Below are positions 36,093 to 44,513 of a stretch of DNA of 64,000 nucleotides, piece by piece. The DNA lies in NCBI RefSeq assembly GCF_006717145.1, contig NZ_VFQF01000001.1, positions 992,001-1,056,000 on the forward strand. The letters are read 5' to 3'. The translations under genes were made by a program, and so were the position numbers. The DNA comes from Humibacillus xanthopallidus (GTDB lineage: Bacteria; Actinomycetota; Actinomycetes; Actinomycetales; Dermatophilaceae). How positions within the stretch are numbered: the stretch's first letter is position 1; the number at the start of each line of letters is the position of its first letter. A model generated the notes under the pieces. It saw nothing but the letters and a program-made list of their open reading frames with translations, was not told where the DNA came from and made no database searches.

Positions 36093-37421
36093 ATGACGGC
36101 GTCGCGGTCCTTCCACGTCATGTCCAAACCGACGGGCGCGATCTGCAACCTCGACTGCGAGTACTGCTTCTTCCTCTCCAAGGACGAGCTCTACCCGGGC
36201 AGCGGGTTCCGGATGCCGCCCGACGTCCACGAGGCCTACATCAGCCAGCTCCTCGCCGCCCAGCGCGGCGCCGAGGAGGTCGTCGTGGCGTTCCAGGGCG
36301 GCGAGCCGACCCTCATGGGGATCGACTTCTTCCGCCGGAGCCTCGAGCTGGAGCGGCGATTCGCCGCACCGGGCCAGCGCATCCTCAACACCCTGCAGAC
36401 CAATGCCACGCTGCTCGACGACGAGTGGTGCACCTTCCTGCGCGACAACGCCTTCCTCGTGGGTGTCTCGATCGACGGGCCGCGCGAGATGCACGACGCC
36501 TATCGCGTCGACAAGGGTGGCAAACCCACCTTCGACCGGGTCATCCGCGGACTCGAGGCGCTGGGGCGGCACGGCGTCGAGTGGAACGCCCTGACGACGG
36601 TGAACGCCGCCAACGGAGACCACGGCCGCGAGGTCTACACCTTCCTTCGCGACGAGCTCGGCGCCACGTTCGTGCAGCTCATCCCCATCGTGGAGCGGGT
36701 GACCCCTGAGCTGCTGCCCCTGGCCGAGTCCGGGTGGGGCGCGCGCTCGGGCGACCGGCCGCTCTACCTCCAGGAGGGCAACCTCGTCACGCACCGCACC
36801 GTGGGCGCCACGCAGTACGGCCGGTTCCTCGTCGACGTCTTCGAGGAGTGGGCCCGTCACGACGTCGGAGACGTCTTCGTCTCGATGTTCGACACCTCCC
36901 TCGCCCACTGGATGGGCATGGACCAGGTGGGGCTGTGCGTCCACGCCCGCACCTGTGGCGATGCCGTCGCGCTCGAGCACAACGGCGACCTCTACTCCTG
37001 CGACCACTACGTCGAACCGGACTATCTCATCGGCAACATCCGGCAGGGGCGGACCCTGCTCGAGCTCGTCGACTCTCCTCGACAGCGGGCCTTCGGGCAG
37101 GCGAAGCTCGACAGCCTGCCGGAGTACTGCCGTTCCTGCGACGTCCGGTTCGCCTGCAACGGTGGCTGCCCCAAGGACCGCTTCATCACCACCCCCGACG
37201 GTGAGCCCGGCCTGCACTACCTCTGCGACGGCTACCAGCTCTTCTTCCGCCACGTCGACGCCCCGATGCGTGTCATGGCCGCCCTGCTGAGGCAGGGCAG
37301 GGACGCCACCGCGCTCCGCGACTGGTACGCCCGCGCCGACGCGAGGCGCGACGCGACCGATCCGTGCACCTGCGGGAGCGGGAAGACCTGGGCCGACTGC
37401 CACGGGGACCAGCGTTGCTGA
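36093..37421 (+). CDS. Radical-SAM sulfatase maturase (anSME-like) with SEC-C tail
   Basis: This 442-residue protein converts the active-site Cys of the sulfatase to formylglycine without oxygen. It has MSKPTGAICNLDCEYCFF with the [4Fe-4S] ligands Cys18, Cys22 and Cys25 (CxxxCxxC), then FQGGEPTLMG, and SPASM-type cysteines in VHARTCGDA, YSCDHYV and CRSCDVRFACNGGCPKD. The last 20 residues form a SEC-C zinc motif (CTCGSGKTWADCHG), unusual on this enzyme. ATG 36093 matches the family start; GTG 36051 would add 14 residues. GGAGGA lies rather far upstream (36069). Its gene starts 63 bases after the sulfatase stop. Most actinobacteria rely on the oxygen-dependent FGE instead. Confidence 0.87.
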   Translation: MTASRSFHVMSKPTGAICNLDCEYCFFLSKDELYPGSGFRMPPDVHEAYISQLLAAQRGAEEVVVAFQGGEPTLMGIDFFRRSLELERRFAAPGQRILNTLQTNATLLDDEWCTFLRDNAFLVGVSIDGPREMHDAYRVDKGGKPTFDRVIRGLEALGRHGVEWNALTTVNAANGDHGREVYTFLRDELGATFVQLIPIVERVTPELLPLAESGWGARSGDRPLYLQEGNLVTHRTVGATQYGRFLVDVFEEWARHDVGDVFVSMFDTSLAHWMGMDQVGLCVHARTCGDAVALEHNGDLYSCDHYVEPDYLIGNIRQGRTLLELVDSPRQRAFGQAKLDSLPEYCRSCDVRFACNGGCPKDRFITTPDGEPGLHYLCDGYQLFFRHVDAPMRVMAALLRQGRDATALRDWYARADARRDATDPCTCGSGKTWADCHGDQRC

Positions 37422-37424
37422 CCC

Positions 37425-38456
37425 GTGCCGGAGCGCCCGTGGGGCGAGGGCCGACCGCGTCACGAACGACGCGGCAGTGACGTGCCGAGCTCGCCGAGCG
37501 GTCCTGTGGAGCGGCTGCGTGCGTGGGCTGACGCGCTGCAGCGACGCCACGGCATACTCGGCTTCCCGTATGCGGTGGTGAAGAAGTACGTGGACGATGG
37601 CGGGGGACGGCAAGCGGCGCTCATCACCTACTACGGGTTCCTCAGCATCTTCCCGCTGCTCCTCGTCGCCGTGGCGGTGCTCAGCTGGGCGCTCGTCAAC
37701 CGGCCTGCGCTGCGCACGGAGATGGTCGAGGCGCTGGTTCCACCCGCACTGCAGGAGACCGTCAACACCGCCCTGATCGCCATGCCGACGTCCGGGCTCC
37801 CTCTTGCCATCGGCATCATCGGCCTGCTGTTCTCGGCCACGGGAGTGGTCCGCTCGGCCTACGAGACGCTCAACCACGTGGCCGCGGTGCCGATGCGGTC
37901 GCGCTTCGGCTTCGTTGCTCGCTATGCCCGGATCCTCCTGATGCTCGTCATCGTGCTGACGGGCGGTCTCGTCGTGGCCGCGCTCACCGTTGCCGCCGGA
38001 GCCCTCCCCGACATCGGTCAGCTGCAACGCCTCGCGGCGGGGGCGTCGTCCGCGCTCGTCGTGTTCGGAGTCCTCGTCACCGCGGGGAGAGTTCTCGTGG
38101 CCAGACCGGTGTCGTGGCGCAGCACCTGGCTGGCCGCGGTCACCGGTGCGCTGGCCGTCGCTCTCGTGCTCTCCGTCGGGGCTCGGCTGCTGGCCCTCCT
38201 CGTGACGAAGTCGGGTCCCGTCTACGGCAGCTTCGCCACCGTCGCCGGCATCTTCGCGTTGCTCTACCTCGTCAGCCAGACGCTGCTTTATGCCGCCGAG
38301 ACCGCCGTCGTGCGCAGCAGCCGTCTGTGGCCTCGGGCCCTCGACCCCTCACGGCCGACGCCTGCCGACATCCGAGCCCTCTCGCGTCTGGCGACCGAGC
38401 AGGAGCGGCTGGTGGCCCAACGGATCACCGTGCAGTTCACGGCGCCGGGGGAGTGA
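37425..38456 (+). CDS. YihY/BrkB-family membrane protein
   Basis: This protein of up to 343 residues has six hydrophobic helices and the family core DGGGRQAALITYYGFLSIFPLLL near residues 57-79 and GPVYGSFATVAGIFALLYL near 265-283 (region quoted only for place). The first roughly 35 residues are polar. GTG 37425, three bases after the maturase stop, is the longest start; a GTG at 37482 is the alternative and loses only disordered residues. The name 'ribonuclease BN' for the family is an old error, and the function is not known. It is convergent with the flippase-like gene. Confidence 0.85.
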   Translation: MPERPWGEGRPRHERRGSDVPSSPSGPVERLRAWADALQRRHGILGFPYAVVKKYVDDGGGRQAALITYYGFLSIFPLLLVAVAVLSWALVNRPALRTEMVEALVPPALQETVNTALIAMPTSGLPLAIGIIGLLFSATGVVRSAYETLNHVAAVPMRSRFGFVARYARILLMLVIVLTGGLVVAALTVAAGALPDIGQLQRLAAGASSALVVFGVLVTAGRVLVARPVSWRSTWLAAVTGALAVALVLSVGARLLALLVTKSGPVYGSFATVAGIFALLYLVSQTLLYAAETAVVRSSRLWPRALDPSRPTPADIRALSRLATEQERLVAQRITVQFTAPGE

Positions 38457-38459
38457 CGG

Positions 38460-40922
38460 TCAGAGGTATCCGCGACGTTCGAGCCAGCGCGAGGCGAAGA
38501 ACCCCTCGGTCGCGGGCAGGTAGAACGTCGCCACGCGCCAGACCACGGTGGCCGCCATCGCCACGTCACTCGGCACTCCCAGCGGCACGAGCAGGCCCAC
38601 CATGAGCGCCTCGGACACGCCGATGCCACCGGGGACCGGAACGATCCCCTGGAACAGGCTGGTCGCCACGACCACGACGGTGCAGGGCAGCAGGTCGAGC
38701 GGCGACCCCACGGCATACAGCGCCGCGGACAGCATCAGGCCCCACGCCAGCTGGATGACGAGCTGGACCCCGAAGAGGCCGAGTGCTCGGGCCGGTGCCT
38801 TCATGAGGTCCACCAGGGCTCCCCACGCAGAGGCGACGACCGGCACCACGCGGTCGTGCACTCTCTTCACCTTCCAGACCGCCAACAGGGCAACGCCGGC
38901 GAGCAGGATGACGAACGCAAGGACCAGCCGCAGGTCGATGTCGCTCGACGAGGTCGCGGCGATGTCGAACGCGACCGACCCGGTGGCGAAGGCCAGGAGG
39001 ACGAGGATCACCTGCACGATGAAGCCCGACAGTCCGTCGATCGCACCCTGCGTCACCGCGACGGCCGGTGTCACGCCGTACTTGTAGAGGAAGGCCGCGT
39101 TCATCGTGACGCGACCGGCCACCCCTGGAATGGCGAACGAGATGAACGCGATGGCGCTCTGCAGGATGGTCGCCGGTCGGAGCGGCAGCGACCGACCGAC
39201 CGCGAACATCATCGAGGCCGCCTGGGGGACGAAGACGAGCTGGCCCAGCACGACTGCCGCGACGATGATCCACCAGGTCGCGCCCTGCAGCTCGGCCCAC
39301 AGCTGCTCGTAGTCCACCCCGGCCAGGACGGGGATCAAGGCGCCGACGAAGAGCAGGAGCACGACCAGTGTCAGCACATCTCGTGGCCCGACCCGTCGGA
39401 GCTTGACCGGTTCGGGCACCTGCACCCCCGTCTGCTCCACGACGCCGGCGCGCAGGGCCTTCAGCTCCCGTCCGACCGTGCGGGAGTGCCGTCGCTCTCG
39501 CGAGGGGATCGCCGGTGCCTGGAGATAGGCGAGTGCCGCCCCGAGGCGTTCGCTGCCAAGGCCCTCGTGGGCTGTGGAGACGGCGCGATCCACGCCCACC
39601 AGCTGGGCGAGACCGAAGAGGAGTCGGGCGATGTCGAGCTGGCGGTCGTGCTCACGCCGGTGCAGGGAGCCTGCCGAGAAGTTCGTGATGACCGGTACGC
39701 CGTCGTCGAGGCGAACTGCCGCCGGGTCCAGCGACCCATGGGTGATGCCCGCTTCGTGCAGCCGCGCGACGTCGCGCCACAGTCGCACCAGCTCTGCGTC
39801 CGACACGGTCTCGGGATCGAGGGTGTCCAGCCGGGTCCCACCGCGGGAGGTGGCGAGGACCGCCACCTCACCGGAGGTGCTCGCCGCGGCCAGCACCTCC
39901 GGCACCCTGACCCCAGCTCGTCGTGCAAGGACGGTGACGAGCGCCTCGTGCTCCGCGGCCTGCAGCCGCGAGAGGCTCAGGGTCACTCCTTCACCGCGGT
40001 AGACGATCGCCCGCCAGACCTTTGCCGCCAGCTGGGAGTCGGTCGCGTCGCGGCCGAAGGCCTTGATCTCGACGAGTCCGCCGTCGGCCGCCACCCCGAT
40101 CATCCGGCGCACCCCCCACGACTGGTCGGGGTCCACCCGGATGTTCGTCAGGGGGAGACCCAGGTCGGTCAGCGCTTCCGCCACGGACGCGACGGCCGGG
40201 TAGCCGCGCGGCGACCCGAAGGCGAGCAGGATGCCGCCCGCACAGAACATCCCGATCCCGACACCCGCCATCGCGCCGCTGGGTCGGCCGAACCCGAGAG
40301 CGGGAGCAGCCACACCGGCCATGATGACCAGGGCCCAGCCGAGCTGACGGATGGGCCTGGCCAGATGGGGGGAGGCGGCCAGGAGCACCGCCGCCACCAT
40401 GGCCACCCGAAGCACGGGAAACTGCGGGGGCACGCCGTCGGTGGCGTACTCAGGAAGCAGCGCAGGCCACAGCTGGTCGAAGGCAGCCACGCAGGCCAAG
40501 GTCACCAGCACCACGAGCGCCGCTGCGGTGAGGACGTCGCGCACCGCCGATCTGCGATGGGCCAGAGCGAGCACGACGACGACGCCGAGGGCGTAGACCA
40601 GCGCAAGGGTGTTGACGAGCTGGAGCAGCGACAGGGTCCACGTCGGGAGTGGGGCCACAGGCACGGGCTGCGTCGACGGCGTTGCCGTCAAGTCGCTCGT
40701 CTGGTCGAGGGTGGCGACGCTCCAGCCGAAGAGGGCCAGGCCGATGACGATCGTCGTGAGGTCGCTGGCCCGTCGGACCCGGGGCTGGTCGTCCGTGGCG
40801 ACGAGGTATCGCGACCGATGGACCGTCGACCGGCCGGGTCCGCCCCCGGTCGAGGTCCGCCCCCGGTCGAGGTCCGGGTCAGAAGCGGTCGCGGCGGTCC
40901 TCCCTGCGGTCACCGCGGTCAT
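38460..40922 (-). CDS. Flippase-like membrane protein with internal pseudokinase domain
   Basis: This 820-residue three-part protein has an N-terminal set of about seven helices (55-235), a kinase-like middle (about 245-480) and a C-terminal LPG_synthase_TM/flippase region (about 510-815, with FVPQAASMMFAVGRSL, ISFAIPGVAGRVTMN and PVPGGIGVSEALMVG). In the kinase-like part the catalytic loop reads HGSLDPAAV where active kinases have HGD or HRD and a downstream Asn, and the DFG position is VITNFSAG, so it is probably inactive. The family moves lipids or glycans across the membrane. Its start overlaps the small Arg/Asp-rich frame by 44 bases. A 17-base duplication near the start is read in two frames. 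Confidence 0.8.
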   Translation of the reverse strand: MTAVTAGRTAATASDPDLDRGRTSTGGGPGRSTVHRSRYLVATDDQPRVRRASDLTTIVIGLALFGWSVATLDQTSDLTATPSTQPVPVAPLPTWTLSLLQLVNTLALVYALGVVVVLALAHRRSAVRDVLTAAALVVLVTLACVAAFDQLWPALLPEYATDGVPPQFPVLRVAMVAAVLLAASPHLARPIRQLGWALVIMAGVAAPALGFGRPSGAMAGVGIGMFCAGGILLAFGSPRGYPAVASVAEALTDLGLPLTNIRVDPDQSWGVRRMIGVAADGGLVEIKAFGRDATDSQLAAKVWRAIVYRGEGVTLSLSRLQAAEHEALVTVLARRAGVRVPEVLAAASTSGEVAVLATSRGGTRLDTLDPETVSDAELVRLWRDVARLHEAGITHGSLDPAAVRLDDGVPVITNFSAGSLHRREHDRQLDIARLLFGLAQLVGVDRAVSTAHEGLGSERLGAALAYLQAPAIPSRERRHSRTVGRELKALRAGVVEQTGVQVPEPVKLRRVGPRDVLTLVVLLLFVGALIPVLAGVDYEQLWAELQGATWWIIVAAVVLGQLVFVPQAASMMFAVGRSLPLRPATILQSAIAFISFAIPGVAGRVTMNAAFLYKYGVTPAVAVTQGAIDGLSGFIVQVILVLLAFATGSVAFDIAATSSSDIDLRLVLAFVILLAGVALLAVWKVKRVHDRVVPVVASAWGALVDLMKAPARALGLFGVQLVIQLAWGLMLSAALYAVGSPLDLLPCTVVVVATSLFQGIVPVPGGIGVSEALMVGLLVPLGVPSDVAMAATVVWRVATFYLPATEGFFASRWLERRGYL
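40843..40876. repeat. Perfect 17-base tandem duplication
   Basis: Two identical 17-base units (CCCCCGGTCGAGGTCCG) lie end to end inside the first 30 codons of the flippase-like gene. Since 17 is not a multiple of three, the copies are translated in different frames (LDRG and STGG parts), so the duplication changed the frame of the poorly conserved leader. Confidence 0.85.
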
Positions 40923-41031
40923 CCCTGCGGTCTTCGCGGCGGTCCTGGCGGCGGTTCACGCCGTGGGCGACGACCATGGCACCGCCGACGGCTGCGACGG
41001 TCCTTCTCCTGCGTCGGGCTGCGAGTGGCAT
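40879..41031 (-). CDS. Small basic Arg/Asp-repeat protein, unknown
   Basis: This 50-residue frame starts at ATG 41031, one base after the DUF6325 stop, with AAGGAG a few bases before. The N-terminus is MPLAARRRRRTVAAVGGAMVV with a weakly hydrophobic stretch, followed by a tail of repeated RRxDRR units (QDRREDRRDDRGDRREDRRDRF in two halves). Similar short proteins with such tails follow DUF6325 genes in actinobacteria and sometimes carry a SHOCT domain, which is absent here. The tail overlaps the start of the flippase gene. It may be real only because of its coupling to DUF6325. Confidence 0.5.
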   Translation of the reverse strand: MPLAARRRRRTVAAVGGAMVVAHGVNRRQDRREDRRDDRGDRREDRRDRF

Positions 41032-41032
41032 G

Positions 41033-41482
41033 TCATGCTCCTTCTTCTTCTGCGTCGGACTCCAGGGCGGCGATGACCGCCTGGATGGGGATGCGTCCGC
41101 TGGCGACCAGCTGGCCGCCGGCATGGCGTGCTGCTGCACCGAAGGGGGCGGCCCACAGGTTCTCCCACACGAGCACGGCAGCCGCGCTCCCGGGCTCGAT
41201 GGTCTCGACGAGGTCCGCCACATCCTGCTCGCTGAGCAGCATGGCCAGCTCGGTCTCGTAGCTGCGCAGCTCGCCGATCTCGCTGTCCTCCATGTCGGCT
41301 GCCTCGAACGCCTCGAACCCACCGTCCTCGTCCTTCTTGAGGAAGAGCAGGTCGAGGATGCGGATGAGTCCGCGATCCACGTAGTCCTTGAGGATCGGTG
41401 CGATCTCACCGTTGAGCTTGTCGCCGGGAAACTCCAGCACGATCCAGTCGACCGGGCCGAGCTCGTCAATGTTGACCGTCAT
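41033..41482 (-). CDS. DUF6325-family protein
   Basis: This 149-residue acidic cytosolic protein starts MTVNIDELGPVDWIVLEFPGDKLNG and has the family's conserved VDRGLIRILDLLFLKK block and an Ala-rich helix AAAVLVWENLWAAPF. Function is not known; relatives are found with stress, ion-transport and SHOCT-domain genes. A TCATCC-GCCCG-GGATGA palindrome lies 121-137 bases upstream of its start, linking it to the antiporter/sulfatase and LuxR promoters. Confidence 0.78.
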   Translation of the reverse strand: MTVNIDELGPVDWIVLEFPGDKLNGEIAPILKDYVDRGLIRILDLLFLKKDEDGGFEAFEAADMEDSEIGELRSYETELAMLLSEQDVADLVETIEPGSAAAVLVWENLWAAPFGAAARHAGGQLVASGRIPIQAVIAALESDAEEEGA

Positions 41483-41602
41483 GTCATGCGCTCCTTCTCC
41501 ATTCGTGATGTTCGTCCACTTCGGGCTGCTTCATGCCAGGCCAGGGGCCACGTCAGGCACGATCACTGTTCATCACGCTAGGGACGAGCTGGAGGCCGCG
41601 CC

Positions 41603-41619
41603 TCATCCGCCCGGGATGA
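41603..41619. promoter_or_regulatory. Palindrome TCATCC-N5-GGATGA upstream of DUF6325
   Basis: A perfect 6-base inverted repeat with 5-base spacer (GCCCG) lies in the 210-base gap between the DUF6325 start and the LuxR stop. It is the same element as at 33420-33485 and 42725-42739. Confidence 0.7.
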
Positions 41620-41692
41620 ACCTTCGGGCTCGCACTCAGAAATGACGACGGGCGTCCACGTCGGGCCTCGCACGACCCGACGGTCCAGGCTG

Positions 41693-42679
41693 CTAGGCGT
41701 CGGGTCCCGACCCCTTGACGAGCCAGCGGAGCTCACTGCGGTTGCGCAGACCCAGCTTGGCGAGGGCGGAGGCCATGTGCGACTTCACCGTGGGGGTTCC
41801 GATCCCGAGGGCCTTCGCGATGCCGGCGTTGCCGGGGTCGCCCGCGGGGCTCACGACGAGCTCGACGACGGCGCGCTCCCTGGGTGAGAGTCCGTCGAGC
41901 GGGTTCGGCGGCGGGGCGGTCGCTGCCTCTTCCGTGGCATGGGCACCGAGGCGCGTGACGAGTGCGGCCTGGACCTCGAAGCAGCGGCGACCCAGCGCCG
42001 TCAGGCGTTCCGCCGCAGATCCGTCCACGCCGCTGCGCTCCAGCTCGCCCCGCAGCTCCTCGATCTGCGAGGCCATCTCCGTCAGGGCCGATGCCGCGTG
42101 GTTCACCGCCATGAGCGTGCCTGCCCGACCGGTGTCGAGCAGCTCCGGATAGACGAGACCGAGGTCCAGCCGGCGGCTCGGCGACGCGGCGAGAACGCGA
42201 TCGACGACGAGTCCGGCCAGCCAGCCCATCGCCGTCACCACCTCGTCGGTGAACGCCTCCGGCGAGTCCGACAACGCTCCCATGAGACCGATCACCCCGC
42301 GGTCGTCGACCATCGGCACCACGACGGCGTCGGCCGACAGGTCTCCGTCGCCGAAGCGCACTCCGTGGTTGAGCAGCGCACCGTCGTCGTCGCGGTAGCA
42401 GTAGGGCTTCCGTGACGCCACCACCCAGGCCACGACGCCACGGGGTCCGTAGGTGACGGTCCCCGTCTCGAGGAACCGCCCGTTGCTGAACATGTAGGGG
42501 TAGGAGATCTGACGGTCGCGTTCCTGGACCAGAGCGATGTAGAAGTCGTCCAGTCTCGAGATGGCAGCGACGGCGGCACGGCACGCGTCGTAGACGCCGA
42601 AGGCATCGCCCCGCTCGGCCTCGCGGATCATCTGGTCGGCGTGCCGCAGGGCACGAACCACGGGGTCGCTCAACGACAT
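41693..42679 (-). CDS. GAF-domain LuxR-type transcriptional regulator
   Basis: This 328-residue protein has a GAF-like sensor region (about 25-170, with ISYPYMFSNGRFLETGTVTYG and AVVVPMVDDRGVIGLMGAL), a coiled segment (about 190-240) and a C-terminal LuxR helix-turn-helix (about 262-325, LDGLSPRERAVVELV and TPTVKSHMASALAKLGLRNR). There is no receiver domain, so it senses a ligand or redox state directly. The palindrome TCATCC-TGG-GGATGA lies 46-60 bases upstream, so it may regulate itself and the other genes with this site. Confidence 0.82.
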   Translation of the reverse strand: MSLSDPVVRALRHADQMIREAERGDAFGVYDACRAAVAAISRLDDFYIALVQERDRQISYPYMFSNGRFLETGTVTYGPRGVVAWVVASRKPYCYRDDDGALLNHGVRFGDGDLSADAVVVPMVDDRGVIGLMGALSDSPEAFTDEVVTAMGWLAGLVVDRVLAASPSRRLDLGLVYPELLDTGRAGTLMAVNHAASALTEMASQIEELRGELERSGVDGSAAERLTALGRRCFEVQAALVTRLGAHATEEAATAPPPNPLDGLSPRERAVVELVVSPAGDPGNAGIAKALGIGTPTVKSHMASALAKLGLRNRSELRWLVKGSGPDA

Positions 42680-42724
42680 TAGCTCTCCATCCTCACGAGG
42701 CTCCGCCCGAGGCTGATGTCTCGG

Positions 42725-42739
42725 TCATCCTGGGGATGA
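42725..42739. promoter_or_regulatory. Palindrome TCATCC-N3-GGATGA upstream of the LuxR gene
   Basis: A perfect inverted repeat with a 3-base spacer (TGG) lies between the divergent LuxR gene and the DUF4386 gene. The rest of the 273-base gap (42680-42952) shows an AGGAGGG at 42941-42947 but no other clear element. Confidence 0.65.
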
Positions 42740-42952
42740 TCCTTCCTGACACGCGTCGGCGCCACAATGACGTGCCGGTTCCCGACGTTCTTGGAGGGGG
42801 CGTTGGGAACCGGGACACCTCACGGGCGCCGTGGAGGCACTCTGCTGCAGAGTGCCGTCAGGGGACCTTCGGCCCTGTCCTCCCTCTGGCACTCCTCGCG
42901 ACACTGGCACCGGGGTCGGCCGTTCCGACTGGCCTCCCGCAGGAGGGAGTGG

Positions 42953-43768
42953 GTGCTCGGGATGCTGGGGTCCGTCAGGTCCGGGAGATCCCGGCACGGT
43001 GCACGGGTCAGGACTGCCGACCCGCAGTGGCGCGAGCTCTACCGCATCGGCGGAGTCTGCGCCTGGCTCTTCGTCGCGCTGATCGTGGTTGCGATCGTCA
43101 TCGTCGCCACCACTCCGATGCCCCCCAGCAATGGCGGCGCTGCCACCCTCGACTTCATCGCCGCGCACCGGATGACGTACATCGTCGAGCAGCAGCTGTG
43201 GCTGGTTCCGGGCGTGTTCGCGATGGTGACCTACCTCGCCCTCTATCCGGCGCTCAAGGACGTCAACCGGAGCCTCGCATCGCTCGGCTCCGCCCTCGGC
43301 GGTGTCGCCTGGGCGCTCACGCTGGCCCTGCCGACGACGACGACGGGCGCACCGGCCCTCGTCTACCTCAGCGACCAGTATGCCGCCGCGACCGACGCCG
43401 CAGCACGTGCCGGACTCGCCGCAGCCGCAGAGGCGCTCGTGGCTCAGAACCGCACCACCGTCGCCATCGGGCCGCTGACGACCGTCGCCATGCTCGTCGT
43501 CTCGGTCGTGATGATCGGCGGCGTCTTCCCCCGCGCAGTGGCCTACCTGGGGATCGTCACCGGCCTGCTGGGCATCGCCGCCGAAGTCCTGCGCATGGTC
43601 GTCGAAGGCTTCTACGGCATCTACGGGGTGCTCCTGCCGATCTGGATGGCGGCAGTCGGCTGGCAGCTCTACCGGCTCGGACGAGCGCCCGACCCGCGTG
43701 AGGGTGCAGGGCTCAGCCGCCCCACCCCAGGGCCCCGACAGCGCGAGCCTCGACGAGCAGCGACGTGA
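42953..43768 (+). CDS. DUF4386-like membrane protein
   Basis: This 271-residue protein has about six hydrophobic helices (first at about 28-50, GVCAWLFVALIVVAIVIVA in part). The helix pairs and the IGGVFPRAVAYLGIVTGLLGI segment resemble the DUF4386 family of actinobacterial membrane proteins. GTG 42953 is chosen because AGGAGGG lies 5 bases before it; the open frame continues 62 codons upstream with Arg/Ser-rich sequence that is not credible. The C-terminal tail is basic. It is divergent from the LuxR gene and could share its palindrome. Function unknown. Confidence 0.7.
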   Translation: MLGMLGSVRSGRSRHGARVRTADPQWRELYRIGGVCAWLFVALIVVAIVIVATTPMPPSNGGAATLDFIAAHRMTYIVEQQLWLVPGVFAMVTYLALYPALKDVNRSLASLGSALGGVAWALTLALPTTTTGAPALVYLSDQYAAATDAAARAGLAAAAEALVAQNRTTVAIGPLTTVAMLVVSVVMIGGVFPRAVAYLGIVTGLLGIAAEVLRMVVEGFYGIYGVLLPIWMAAVGWQLYRLGRAPDPREGAGLSRPTPGPRQREPRRAAT

Positions 43769-43856
43769 GCAGCGCCGCGGTGTCCTCGAGGCCAGTGAGG
43801 GCCCGGGAGGTCTGAGGCGGAGCGACGCTGCGAGTCTCCGGTGCTCAGTGGCCGGC

Positions 43857-44513
43857 TCAGGCCCCGGTGGGGGGCGGCGGCCCGCTGCGGCGGATCAGAC
43901 CGCGGGCGACGGCGATCGCCACAGCAGACGTCCTCGAGTCCGCGTCGAGCTTGGCGAAGATGTGCACGAGGTGGGACTTGATGGTGGCCTGCGAGACGTA
44001 GAGGCGCGCGGCGATCTGCTGGTTGGAGAGGCCTTCGGCCACGAGCGCGAGCACCTCCGTCTCGCGGCTGCTGAGGGCCGTGCGGGGCGCCCGCAGTCGC
44101 TCGACGAGCCGCTCGGTCACCGCTGGTGCCAGAGCGGACTGACCGGCGGCCGCGGCTCGCACGGCCGCCACCAGCTCCTCCGGCGGCGCGTCCTTGAGGA
44201 GGTAGCCGGAGGCACCGGCCTCGACGGCGGCGAGGATGTCCGCCTCCGTGTCGTAGGTCGTCAGCACGATCACCCGGGCAGCAGCGGGTGACCCGGTGAT
44301 CTGGCGGGTGGCCTCGATGCCAGTCATGCCCGGGCCGAACTGCAGGTCCATCAGCACGACGTCGACGTCTCCGGCCGCGGCCCGCGCAACAGCGCTCTCA
44401 GCGGAGGCGACGTCATCGACCACGAGGAGGTCGGGCTCCGGCTCGAGCACCGCGCGGAGCCCGGCGCGCACGACCGGATGGTCGTCGGCGAGCAGGAGGC
44501 GGATCGTCGTCAC
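43857..44513 (-). CDS. NarL/LuxR-type response regulator
   Basis: This 218-residue protein has a receiver domain (3-120; acidic pair Asp10/Asp11, phospho-acceptor Asp56 in VVLMDLQFG, Lys in YLLKDAPP) and a LuxR helix-turn-helix (about 148-205, LSSRETEVLALVAEGLSNQQIAARL split by eye, SQATIKSHL). It overlaps the histidine kinase stop/start by four bases. The pair is divergent from the ABC transporter and most likely controls it. Confidence 0.92.
   Translation of the reverse strand: MTTIRLLLADDHPVVRAGLRAVLEPEPDLLVVDDVASAESAVARAAAGDVDVVLMDLQFGPGMTGIEATRQITGSPAAARVIVLTTYDTEADILAAVEAGASGYLLKDAPPEELVAAVRAAAAGQSALAPAVTERLVERLRAPRTALSSRETEVLALVAEGLSNQQIAARLYVSQATIKSHLVHIFAKLDADSRTSAVAIAVARGLIRRSGPPPPTGA

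Noticed and set aside
34482-38027. 1181-codon minus-strand frame opposite the sulfatase and maturase genes
   Set aside because: It is the antisense shadow typical of high-GC genes (Val/Arg/Glu/His-rich, no domain); the plus-strand genes have clear catalytic motifs.
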